A DNA stretch of 5,893 bases. It comes from CAZYWA01 sp964650975 [NCBI: uncultured bacterium] (GTDB taxonomy: Bacteria > JADJOY01). The notes beneath the pieces were generated by a model, which was not told the DNA's origin, did not search any database, and saw nothing but the letters and a program-made list of their open reading frames with translations. Where the stretch lies: positions 1 through 5,893 of the forward strand of contig CAZYWA010000505.1 in NCBI GenBank assembly GCA_964650975.1, given 5' to 3'. Both the position numbers and the translations under genes were made by a program. Below, piece by piece: positions 1-5,404 of the stretch. Position 1 is the stretch's first letter. Each line of letters starts with the position of its first letter.

Positions 1-1984
1 CGAGAGCAGGCCACTCAGGTGCAGGTGCCCGGTGACGCGGCCCGCGCGCCGCTCGGACCCGCCCCGCTCGCCCAGCAGCGCGTAGACATCCGCAGCGGTG
101 CCCGGTCGCAGCTCGAGGTCGAGGTCGATCGACGGCGTCTCCAGGTAGTGGGAGAGCGCGCCGCGCGCCAGCACGTGGCTCTCGCCGACGCTCGCCGCGA
201 GGCCCGCCGAGGAGATGCGATCGTTCGCGAACGACACGGGTCCCTCGAGATCGTGGAACGCGAGGTCGCGTGCGGGCACGGCGAATGCTCCATCGTGGAT
301 GGCGCCCTGACCCGAGAATCGAACCGGCTTCACGAAGTCGAGCGCGATCTGGGCCTTTCCTTCGAGCTGTCCGCCCGAGACCGCGACCTCGCGCGCGGCA
401 TTGCGCACGGATTCGGGGACCACGTCCGATCCCAGGAAGTCGCGCAGCTCGGCGAGCTCGATGGTGCCGCGATCGAGGTTCAGCGCGAGCGTGGTCTTTC
501 CCCACACGTCGCGCGCCGTGCCGCTCACCGCGGTAAGCACCGACTGACCGTAGTGCGCGGCGAACCGATCGAGGCGCACGTCGCCGTGCTCGATCGTCAC
601 GGTGCCGGCGGTGTCCGAGACCCGCGCGAGACCGGGATGCGGAATGCCGCTCACGCCCTCGAACGCGAGGCTCCCGCTCAGCCAGTCGCGCTTCTGCTCG
701 GCCGTCGCGTGACCGAGATCGCCGAGCGCGGCCTCGAAGCGCAGCCGCTCGGCGCGACCGCGTCCGCCATCGACCACCCGCGCGAGGTACCCGACCGCGG
801 ATCCCATTCGCCGGATGGGGAGGAGCCATTTCACTCTCGCCAGCTCGAGCCAGGGAGATTCGAGCTCGAGCCGGATCGACGACGCGTCCGTGCCGAGGTC
901 CTCGAGGCGCGCCAGGCCGCGGGCGTGGACGTCGTCCGAGTCGAGGGTCAGGTCGCGCGCCACGACCGTGTCCGCGGTCCGCTCGACCGACCCGTGCAGC
1001 GAGATCTGGTGCTGCTGCTGCGGGGTGGGCCACGCCGCAGGCACGTTCCACGCGGCGTTCGCGACGTCGAGCGAGAGCTGCACGGCGATCGTGCCGGCGA
1101 GCGCGCCGTCGATCCGCGCCGCTCCCCGGGCGACTCCCGCGAGCGACGCGCCGGTGCCGAAGCTCTCGGGGAGCCAGGGCTCGAGCAGCGTGAGATCGGC
1201 GTCGGTCACGGTCACGTCGAGCGCGATCCGGGCGGCGTCGAGCGAGCTCACGTGGCCGACACCCGCGAGCGTGCCGCGCGCTGCGAGCGACGCACGCCGT
1301 GCCCCATGGCGTGCGGGCGCCGGTGTCGCGAGCGTCGCCGAGAGCTCCACCTCCACGGTCGAGCGATCGCGAGTGCGGTCGAGCGACACGTCGAAGGGCT
1401 CGAGGACGCCCAGTACCGGCTCGCCGTTCGGCCGCCGGTCGAGCCATTCGAGGCGCGCGGCGCGAATCGTGACTCGATCGGCGGCGACACGCGAGGCGAA
1501 CCGCGATCGCCGTTCGCTTTGCGTGCCGGAGGAGTGGGCCAGCGCCGCGAGCACGCGGTCGGCGGCCGACCGAACGTCGAGGGTGCCGTCCGCCAGCCGC
1601 TGCGCGCGAAACCGCGGATGCTCGACCGTGACGTCGCCGAACACGACCTCGCCGTGGAGTAGAGGCTCGAGCTCGAGCGCCAGCAGCACCGAATCGGCGT
1701 CGAGGAGCACCGTCGAGCTGCGCGAATCGGTGAGAGCCAGACCCTGGATCTCGACCGCGAGCCAGCGCCCCCAGCTCACGTGCATCGACCGATGGCCGAG
1801 CTCGAGCCCGGTCGCCGCCGCAAGCTCGCGCTCGGCGCGTACCAGTGCCTGCTCCAGATCGGCCTTTCGCCATACCCACGCCGCGATGGCCAATCGCGCC
1901 GAGCAGCGCGAACCCCGCAAGCCACGCCAGCCGGCTCCGCCCGCGCTGGCGTGGCGCGCCAGACGTGGCCGCTCGCTCGCTCAC
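1..1984 (-). CDS. AsmA/YhdP-like envelope protein, partial at left edge, apparent frameshift in the membrane anchor
   Basis: The minus strand is open without a stop from about 1980 to base 1, where the gene leaves the window. It reads as an AsmA-superfamily protein: one N-terminal membrane helix, a short charged segment (RKADLEQALVRAEREL), then a long periplasmic stretch of beta-rich repeats. The segment with VSWGRWLAVEIQGLALTD, PLLHGEVVFGDVTVEHPRF and a following DGTLDV is the typical AsmA N-terminal pattern. Later parts (for example YLARVVDGGRGRAERLRF near base 800) resemble the DUF3971/YhdP middle region. Family members span the envelope and are linked to phospholipid transport or outer-membrane biogenesis. 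The main frame has no ATG or GTG upstream of 1785. The likely start is GTG at 1984 (or GTG at 2002, with a weak AGAAAG upstream) in another frame, which gives SRLAWLAGFALLGAI. Skipping one base at 1891 joins it to AIAAWVWRKADLEQ. About 661 residues are visible. The family call is fairly sure, the exact start less so. Confidence 0.78.
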   Translation of the reverse strand, partial: MSERAATSGAPRQRGRSRLAWLAGFALLGAIGHRGVGMAKGRSGAGTGTRRARACGGDRARARPSVDARELGALARGRDPGSGSHRFAQLDGAPRRRFGAAGARARASTPRRGRVRRRHGRASAVSRAAAGGRHPRRSVGRRPRARGAGPLLRHAKRTAIAVRLACRRRSSHDSRRAPRMARPAAERRAGTGRPRALRRVARPHSRSLDRGGGALGDARDTGARTPWGTACVARSARHARGCRPRELARRRPDRARRDRDRRRSHAARALAPRELRHRRVARGSRPGSGADRRRARRHDRRAALARRRERRVERACGVAHPAAAAPDLAARVGRADRGHGRGARPDPRLGRRPRPRPGAPRGPRHGRVVDPARARISLARAGESEMAPPHPANGIRGRVPRAGGRWRTRSRRAAALRGRARRSRSRDGRAEARLAEREPRVRGRERHSASRSRAGLGHRRHRDDRARRRAPRSVRRALRSVGAYRGERHGARRVGKDHARAEPRSRHHRARRAARLPGIGRGPRIRAQCRARGRGLGRTARRKGPDRARLREAGSILGSGRHPRWSIRRARTRPRVPRSRGTRVVRERSHLLGGPRGERRREPRAGARRALPLPGDAVDRPRPRAATGHRCGCLRAAGRAGRVRAARGPRHRAPAPEWPAL

Positions 1985-2014
1985 GACGCCGGCACTCGGC
2001 ACTCGCGCTTTCTG

Positions 2015-2036
2015 GTCGGCGCGTAGCCGCGCCGAC
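2015..2036 (-). repeat. Perfect 9-bp stem-loop just upstream of the AsmA-like gene
   Basis: GTCGGCGCG at 2015-2023 pairs perfectly with CGCGCCGAC at 2028-2036 around a four-base loop TAGC. It lies between the hairpin element that follows the thioredoxin gene and the candidate GTG starts at 2002 and 1984. It could be the last part of the upstream terminator-like element or a 5' leader structure of the AsmA-like gene. It shares the GTCGG motif with the inverted repeat at 2742-2790, which holds the same place in the other gap. No T-run follows it. Confidence 0.5.
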
Positions 2037-2050
2037 TCGGGGGTGGGGCC

Positions 2051-2099
2051 CCGCAAAAACCGCGCTTTTTGCGGGGCGGGGGGCTGGAACAGCCCCCCG
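2051..2099 (-). terminator. Terminator-like double hairpin after the thioredoxin gene (repeat copy 1)
   Basis: This element begins three bases after the TGA stop of the thioredoxin gene. Read on the minus strand, the first hairpin has stem GGGGGGCTG/CAGCCCCCC (9 bp) with loop TTC (2078-2098). The second follows at once: CCCCGCAAAAA pairs with TTTTTGCGGGG around GCGCGG. Its extent on the plus strand is about 2049-2076. The T-run lies in the 3' arm rather than after the stem, so it is not a textbook intrinsic terminator, but a 3'-end role is likely from position. Bases 2072-2099 are 27/28 identical to 2804-2831 after the aldehyde dehydrogenase gene, differing only at 2084 (C) versus 2816 (T). 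Confidence 0.6.
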
Positions 2100-2102
2100 G
2101 AA

Positions 2103-2630
2103 TCACATCGCGCCGATTTGCGCCACGACCTGCTCTTCGATCATGCGCGAGGGAGCGAGTCCCGGATAGCTCACCACCGGGATGCGGTGGCGGTCGAGGA
2201 TGAACGTGGTGGGAAAGCCCATGATGCCGCCGAAGCGGCGGCTCACGGCGTCGCTGCCGCGCACCACCGTGTAGTCGATGCCCAGCTCGCGGGCCGCGCG
2301 GCGCGCGTCTTCCTCGGTGTCGTCCATGGCCACGCCCAGCACCGTGAGCCCCTTGTTCTTGTAGCGGCGGTGCAGCTCGACCAGCGACGGAATCTCGGCC
2401 TGGCACGGCCCGCACCAGCTGGCCCAGAAATTCACCAGGATCACGTCACCGTCGAAATCGCTGAGCTTGACGCTGGTGCCGGAGAAGAGATCGGGCGCCG
2501 CGAAGTCGACCGGCTGCGCTGGCGGACGCGCGCCGAGGTGGCAGGCGCCGAGCAGCAGCAAGGCGAGAACGATGGGCCGCGTCACGCGCGTGGGCGAAGC
2601 CCGCCGCCGCACCTCGATTAGCGCATTCAC
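2103..2630 (-). CDS. TlpA/ResA-family thioredoxin-like lipoprotein
   Basis: This is a membrane-anchored thiol-disulfide oxidoreductase of the AlkC/Redoxin-TlpA-ResA type, expected to act outside the cytoplasmic membrane. The 175 residues show a basic N-terminus, a hydrophobic stretch VLALLLLGAC ending in a lipobox (LGAC, lipidated Cys30), a linker, then the thioredoxin fold. The active site is WCGPC (residues 72-76), followed by Glu79 and Pro81 as in the WCxxCxxExP pattern of ResA/TlpA. The cis-proline region is GFPTTF (Pro140). Length is normal for the family. Such proteins reduce apocytochrome c or other periplasmic disulfides; no ccm or cytochrome gene is visible here, so the partner is unknown. 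The start is uncertain: GTG at 2630 has no clear ribosome site, and GTG at 2585 would give MTRPIVLALLLLGAC, a more compact lipoprotein signal. A gap of about 120 bases with a hairpin element separates it from the AsmA-like gene. Confidence 0.92.
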   Translation of the reverse strand: MNALIEVRRRASPTRVTRPIVLALLLLGACHLGARPPAQPVDFAAPDLFSGTSVKLSDFDGDVILVNFWASWCGPCQAEIPSLVELHRRYKNKGLTVLGVAMDDTEEDARRAARELGIDYTVVRGSDAVSRRFGGIMGFPTTFILDRHRIPVVSYPGLAPSRMIEEQVVAQIGAM

Positions 2631-2648
2631 GATCGCGGCAACCTACCA

Positions 2649-2696
2649 CCCGGGTCGATACCCCGGAAGGACGGGTCGTGGCGTGTCCCGTTCCGG
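2649..2696 (-). promoter_or_regulatory. Possible leader or operator hairpins upstream of the thioredoxin gene
   Basis: The 110 bases before the thioredoxin start hold two modest inverted repeats. CCGGA (2663-2667) pairs with TCCGG (2692-2696), and inside it ACGGG (2671-2675) pairs with CCCGT (2687-2691), leaving a three-base bulge and an 11-base loop. Overlapping it, GGGT (2652-2655) pairs with ACCC (2660-2663) around CGAT. These could be an operator or a 5' leader structure, but short stems are frequent by chance at this base composition. I see no convincing -35/-10 pair. Confidence 0.2.
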
Positions 2697-2741
2697 AGCC
2701 AGTCAGAAGCGGGAGGTCAGAGCGTGTGGGAGTTCCCTCGT

Positions 2742-2790
2742 CAGTCGGTTCGGGGACGCTTCCACTCGCCGTCAACCCCCGAACCGACTG
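2742..2790 (-). terminator. Perfect 14-bp inverted repeat downstream of the aldehyde dehydrogenase gene
   Basis: CAGTCGGTTCGGGG at 2742-2755 is the exact reverse complement of CCCCGAACCGACTG at 2777-2790, with 21 bases between. The stem can extend inward with ACG/CGT after a small bulge. It lies about 50 bases past the dehydrogenase stop on the minus strand, directly after the repeat-copy-2 hairpin. Position suggests transcription termination or 3'-end protection. No T-run follows it, so a factor-independent terminator is not proven. Confidence 0.6.
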
Positions 2791-2831
2791 CCCCCACTTT
2801 TTTCGGGGCGGGGGGTTGGAACAGCCCCCCG
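2791..2831 (-). terminator. Terminator-like hairpin element after the aldehyde dehydrogenase gene (repeat copy 2)
   Basis: This is the second copy of the element at 2051-2099, starting seven bases after the TAG stop of the dehydrogenase gene. On the minus strand it has a GGGGGG/CCCCCC stem around CTGTTCCAA, where one base change breaks the inner pairing that is perfect in copy 1. A GCCCC/GGGGC stem with an A-rich loop then follows. The 28-base core (2804-2831) is nearly identical to copy 1, while the second hairpin has diverged in sequence and kept its form: a C-run, an A-run and a G-run. Confidence 0.6.
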
Positions 2832-2838
2832 AAGAAAC

Positions 2839-4389
2839 CTAACGCCCCATGAAGGCGCTGAGCTTCTTGCCGAGGCCGCTCGAGAAGAGCCCGCGCGTGA
2901 CGTTCCGCAAGAGCTTGTAGCGAGCCGGCGAGTACGGGTACCAGAAGAGCTCGCTCTTGCCGGTCGACACCACCGGGTAGTTGATGTGGTAGCCCTCGCA
3001 GAGCCCGCGCAGGCCTTCGTCCGAGTGGACGCGGCCCACACCCGATTCCTTCACGCCGCCCCACGGCGTCTCGGGCGCCGCGTGCGTGAACAGCACGTCG
3101 TTGATCATGATGGTGCCGGCCTCGATCTGCTCGGCGATGCGACGGCCCTTGGCGACGTCCTTGGTGAACACGTAGGCGTTGAGGCCGAAGCGTGAATCGT
3201 TGGCGCGGCGGATCGCCTCCTCCTCGCTCGCGACCTTCATGATCGGCAGCGTGGGGCCGAAGGTCTCGTCCTTGATCGCTTCCATGTCTTCGTTCACGTC
3301 CACCAGCACCGTGGGCGGATAGAACTGGCCCTTCCCCTCCGGACGCTTGCCGCCGGTGAGCGCCTTCGCACCCGACGCGAGGGCCGCCTTCACCTGCTTC
3401 TCGACGATCTCGAGCTGACCGGGATCGCACATGGCGCCCACGTCGGTCTTGTCGTCCGCGGGGTTCCCCATGCGCAGCTCGTTGGTGAGCTCGACCACGC
3501 GCTTCACCAGCGGCTCGTAGATCTTGCCCACCGCGTAGACGCGCTCGACCGACGCGCACACCTGGCCGGCGTTGGCGAACCCGCCCCACACGACACCGCG
3601 CGCGGTGCGCTCGAGATCGGCGTCCTCGCACGCGATCAGCGCGTCCTTGCCGCCCAGCTCCATCGAGCACGGAATGAGCATCCGTCCGCAGATCTCGGCG
3701 ACGCGCTTCCCGGTCTCGACCGAGCCCGTGAAGTTCACGTAGTTCACGAGCCCGGTCTCGATCATCTTCGACGCCACCCGTCCCGGAGCCGTCACGACCT
3801 GCACCAGGTCCGGATCGATGCCGGCGTCGGTGAAGAGCTTGGCGCCGCGGGTGATGATGAGAGGCGTCAGGCTGGCGGGCTTGATCACCACGCCGTTCCC
3901 CGCCATGAGCGCCATGCACACTTCGCCGAAGGTGATCGAGAACGGGAAGTTCCAGGGCGAGATGATGAGCACCACGCCGCGCGGACGGTACTGGATGTAG
4001 CTGCGCTTGTGCTTGAGCAGGTGCAGGCTGATCGCTTTGGGGGCGAGGATCTTCTCGGCGCGCTTCGCGAAATAGGTCGAGAGATCGGCGATCGGCATGA
4101 GCTCCATGCTGATCGACTCCTGCTTGGTCTTGCCGTTCTCCCTCGAGATCAGGTCGGCGAGCTCGTCGATGTGGTCGAGGAGCTGCTGGCGGACCGCGAG
4201 GAGCTTCTCGGCGCGCTCCGCGAACGAGGTCTTGGCCCAGCGCTTCTGCGCCGCCTGGGTCTTGCGGATCGCGTCGAACGCCTCGGCCTCCGACATCGAC
4301 GGGACTTCGCCGATCTTGTCGCCGGTCGCCGGATTGAAGCTCTCGATGACGGGACGCTCGATTTCGAGCTTGCGGACCGCTTCGCCCAT
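2839..4389 (-). CDS. NAD(P)-dependent aldehyde dehydrogenase with an aromatic, basic C-terminal tail
   Basis: This enzyme oxidises an aldehyde to its acid; the substrate cannot be read from sequence. All core ALDH features are present in 516 residues: ISPWNFPF with the oxyanion Asn147, IKPAS with Lys170, NFTGSVETG (219-227) of the Rossmann fold, MELGGKD with general-base Glu244, FANAGQVCASVERV with the catalytic thiol Cys278, DETFGP (374-379) with Glu375, and PWGGVKESGVGR near the C-terminus. The usual KPxE glutamate that binds the NAD ribose is Ser173 here, which in related families goes with NADP use (inference). After about residue 472 a tail rich in Trp, Tyr, Lys and Arg (SELFWYPYSPARYKLL, then a basic amphipathic stretch) extends past the catalytic domain and may touch membrane. 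It most resembles GabD2-type or diapolycopene-dialdehyde-dehydrogenase-like ALDHs. The ATG at 4389 has a strong AAGGAG site. It is divergent from the SDR gene. Confidence 0.95.
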   Translation of the reverse strand: MGEAVRKLEIERPVIESFNPATGDKIGEVPSMSEAEAFDAIRKTQAAQKRWAKTSFAERAEKLLAVRQQLLDHIDELADLISRENGKTKQESISMELMPIADLSTYFAKRAEKILAPKAISLHLLKHKRSYIQYRPRGVVLIISPWNFPFSITFGEVCMALMAGNGVVIKPASLTPLIITRGAKLFTDAGIDPDLVQVVTAPGRVASKMIETGLVNYVNFTGSVETGKRVAEICGRMLIPCSMELGGKDALIACEDADLERTARGVVWGGFANAGQVCASVERVYAVGKIYEPLVKRVVELTNELRMGNPADDKTDVGAMCDPGQLEIVEKQVKAALASGAKALTGGKRPEGKGQFYPPTVLVDVNEDMEAIKDETFGPTLPIMKVASEEEAIRRANDSRFGLNAYVFTKDVAKGRRIAEQIEAGTIMINDVLFTHAAPETPWGGVKESGVGRVHSDEGLRGLCEGYHINYPVVSTGKSELFWYPYSPARYKLLRNVTRGLFSSGLGKKLSAFMGR

Positions 4390-4396
4390 GGCTTTT

Positions 4397-4402
4397 CTCC
4401 TT
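4397..4402 (-). promoter_or_regulatory. Ribosome binding site of the aldehyde dehydrogenase gene
   Basis: AAGGAG on the minus strand sits seven bases before the ATG at 4389, a near-ideal Shine-Dalgarno sequence. It fixes the start and excludes the longer reading that would reach further into the divergent spacer. Confidence 0.85.
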
Positions 4403-4464
4403 CGTTGCTGGTTCTGGTGAGCGACCTAAGGCATACCATATGGCCTGAAATCGCGGGAAACACG
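4403..4464. promoter_or_regulatory. Divergent promoter region with an 8-bp palindrome
   Basis: Only 86 bases separate the start codons of the leftward dehydrogenase and the rightward SDR gene, so both promoters must lie here or inside the neighbouring coding ends. The segment is the most AT-rich part of the area (around GGCATACCATATGGCCTGAA). CCATATGG at 4436-4443 is a perfect palindrome, lying within AGGC-N10-GCCT arms (4429-4446). It could be an operator shared by both genes. I could not assign trustworthy -35/-10 boxes on either strand. Confidence 0.4.
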
Positions 4465-4472
4465 GGGGGAGG
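4465..4472 (+). promoter_or_regulatory. Ribosome binding site of the short-chain dehydrogenase gene
   Basis: GGGGGAGG ends three bases before the ATG at 4476. The spacing is short but the purine-rich match is strong and supports this start. Confidence 0.65.
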
Positions 4473-4475
4473 CCC

Positions 4476-5273
4476 ATGGCCACGGAATCCACGACCGCCA
4501 CTCGTCCGGTCGCGCTGGTGACCGGAGCCTCGGCGGGGCTCGGCAAGGTGTTCGCGGAGAGGCTGGCGGCGTCCGGGCACGACCTGGCGATCGTGGCGCG
4601 CGACGAGGCCCGGCTGCGCGCGCTCGGCGAGGACCTGTCGAAACGACACGGCGCGCGGGTCGAGGTGCTGGTGGCCGATCTCGTGAACGGAGCGGCGCGC
4701 GAGGCCGTGGCCGAGCGGGTGAGCCGCGGGGTCGACTATCTGGTGAACAACGCCGGCTTCGGCACGGTCGGGGAGTTCGCGCGCTTGCCCGCCGAGCGTG
4801 AGGTCGACGAGGTCGAGCTCAACGTGGTGACCCTGAGCCGCCTCACCCGCGCGGCGCTGCCGCGGATGCTGGAGCGGAAGCGCGGCCGTGTGATCAACGT
4901 GGCGTCGATGGCCGGGCTGGCTCCGGGCCCTTTCACCGCGACCTACAGCGCCACCAAGGCATTCGTGGTGTCGCTCAGCGAATCGCTGGCCGAGGAGGTG
5001 CGCGGCAGCGGTGTCAGGGTCATGGCCCTCTGTCCAGGATTCACCCGCACCGAGTTCCAGAGCCGCGCCAGCATGAGCGTCGGGCACGTGCCCAAGCTGG
5101 TGTGGATGGACGCCGAGCCGGTGGTCGACTCGGCGCTCGCGGCCATCGAGCGTGGCGAGGTGGTGCACATTCCGGGCGCGATCAACCGACTCACCCGCGA
5201 AGGGATGCGGTTCGTGCCGCGACGGCTCACCGCCCGCATCGTGGCGGCGACCTCGAAGCGGTTCGGCGGCTGA
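4476..5273 (+). CDS. Classical short-chain dehydrogenase/reductase (SDR)
   Basis: This is an NAD(P)H-dependent oxidoreductase of the classical SDR family, of the group once named DltE/YqjQ-like (COG0300-type). The 265 residues include the cofactor motif TGASAGLG (16-23), AD at 67-68 for adenine contact, NNAG (91-94), Asn116, the catalytic Ser144, and YSATK with Tyr157 and Lys161. PG (187-188) follows with TRTEF. All four catalytic residues Asn-Ser-Tyr-Lys are present, so it should be active. Arg42 at the end of the second strand (IVARDE) favours NADP(H). The C-terminal part (about 190-265) is the variable substrate region and does not identify the substrate. There is no signal peptide or membrane helix, so it is cytosolic. 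It is divergent from the aldehyde dehydrogenase and followed, after 131 bases with a long hairpin, by a hydrolase gene. A role in converting hydroxy or keto intermediates beside the ALDH is inference. Confidence 0.95.
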   Translation: MATESTTATRPVALVTGASAGLGKVFAERLAASGHDLAIVARDEARLRALGEDLSKRHGARVEVLVADLVNGAAREAVAERVSRGVDYLVNNAGFGTVGEFARLPAEREVDEVELNVVTLSRLTRAALPRMLERKRGRVINVASMAGLAPGPFTATYSATKAFVVSLSESLAEEVRGSGVRVMALCPGFTRTEFQSRASMSVGHVPKLVWMDAEPVVDSALAAIERGEVVHIPGAINRLTREGMRFVPRRLTARIVAATSKRFGG

Positions 5274-5296
5274 CGAGACGTGCCGGCACGGCAGCC

Positions 5297-5372
5297 GGAG
5301 GAACGCGGTCCCTCGCGTCCGCAGCGATCGATCGTGGTGTGACGCCGCGGCTGCGAGGGACCGCAGCCCTCC
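5297..5372 (+). terminator. Long imperfect hairpin between the SDR and hydrolase genes
   Basis: GCGGTCCCTCGC (5305-5316) is the exact reverse complement of GCGAGGGACCGC (5353-5364). The stem extends outward after a 3x3 internal loop with GGAGG (5297-5301)/CCTCC (5368-5372), and inward with CCGC (5319-5322)/GCGG (5347-5350) and GCG (5324-5326)/CGC (5343-5345). In total about 24 base pairs close on a 16-base loop. No T-run follows, so it may be a factor-dependent terminator, an mRNA processing or stability structure, or a repeat unit. It starts 23 bases after the SDR stop and ends about 32 bases before the hydrolase start. Confidence 0.6.
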
Positions 5373-5392
5373 GCGCGGATCGCGTGCCTACC

Positions 5393-5400
5393 AGAGGAAG
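5393..5400 (+). promoter_or_regulatory. Ribosome binding site of the hydrolase gene
   Basis: AGAGGAAG ends four bases before the ATG at 5405 and contains AGGA at good spacing. It supports ATG 5405 as the start. Confidence 0.7.
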
Positions 5401-5404
5401 ATCG

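Noticed and set aside
19-1662. Long plus-strand open frame of 547 codons opposite the AsmA-like gene
   Set aside because: Its product is dominated by Arg, Glu, His and Gly with no recognisable fold. The minus strand encodes a coherent AsmA-like protein over the same bases, so this is antisense shadowing at high GC.
1991-2004. Tandem direct repeat of GGCACTC (two units)
   Set aside because: Only two 7-base units in GC-rich sequence; expected by chance and not tied to any other feature.
815-2026. Plus-strand open frame of 403 codons rich in Ser, Arg and Ala
   Set aside because: Low-complexity composition and full overlap with the AsmA-like gene. It also runs through the hairpin upstream of that gene. 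No domain or ribosome site supports it.
2741-4546. Minus-strand frame of 601 codons over the aldehyde dehydrogenase
   Set aside because: An Arg/Gly-rich out-of-frame reading of the dehydrogenase, whose own frame has every ALDH motif and a strong ribosome site.
4149-5168. Minus-strand frame of 339 codons across the SDR gene and the divergent spacer
   Set aside because: A His/Arg/Leu-rich antisense reading that crosses two genes in opposite orientation. The SDR on the plus strand is clear.
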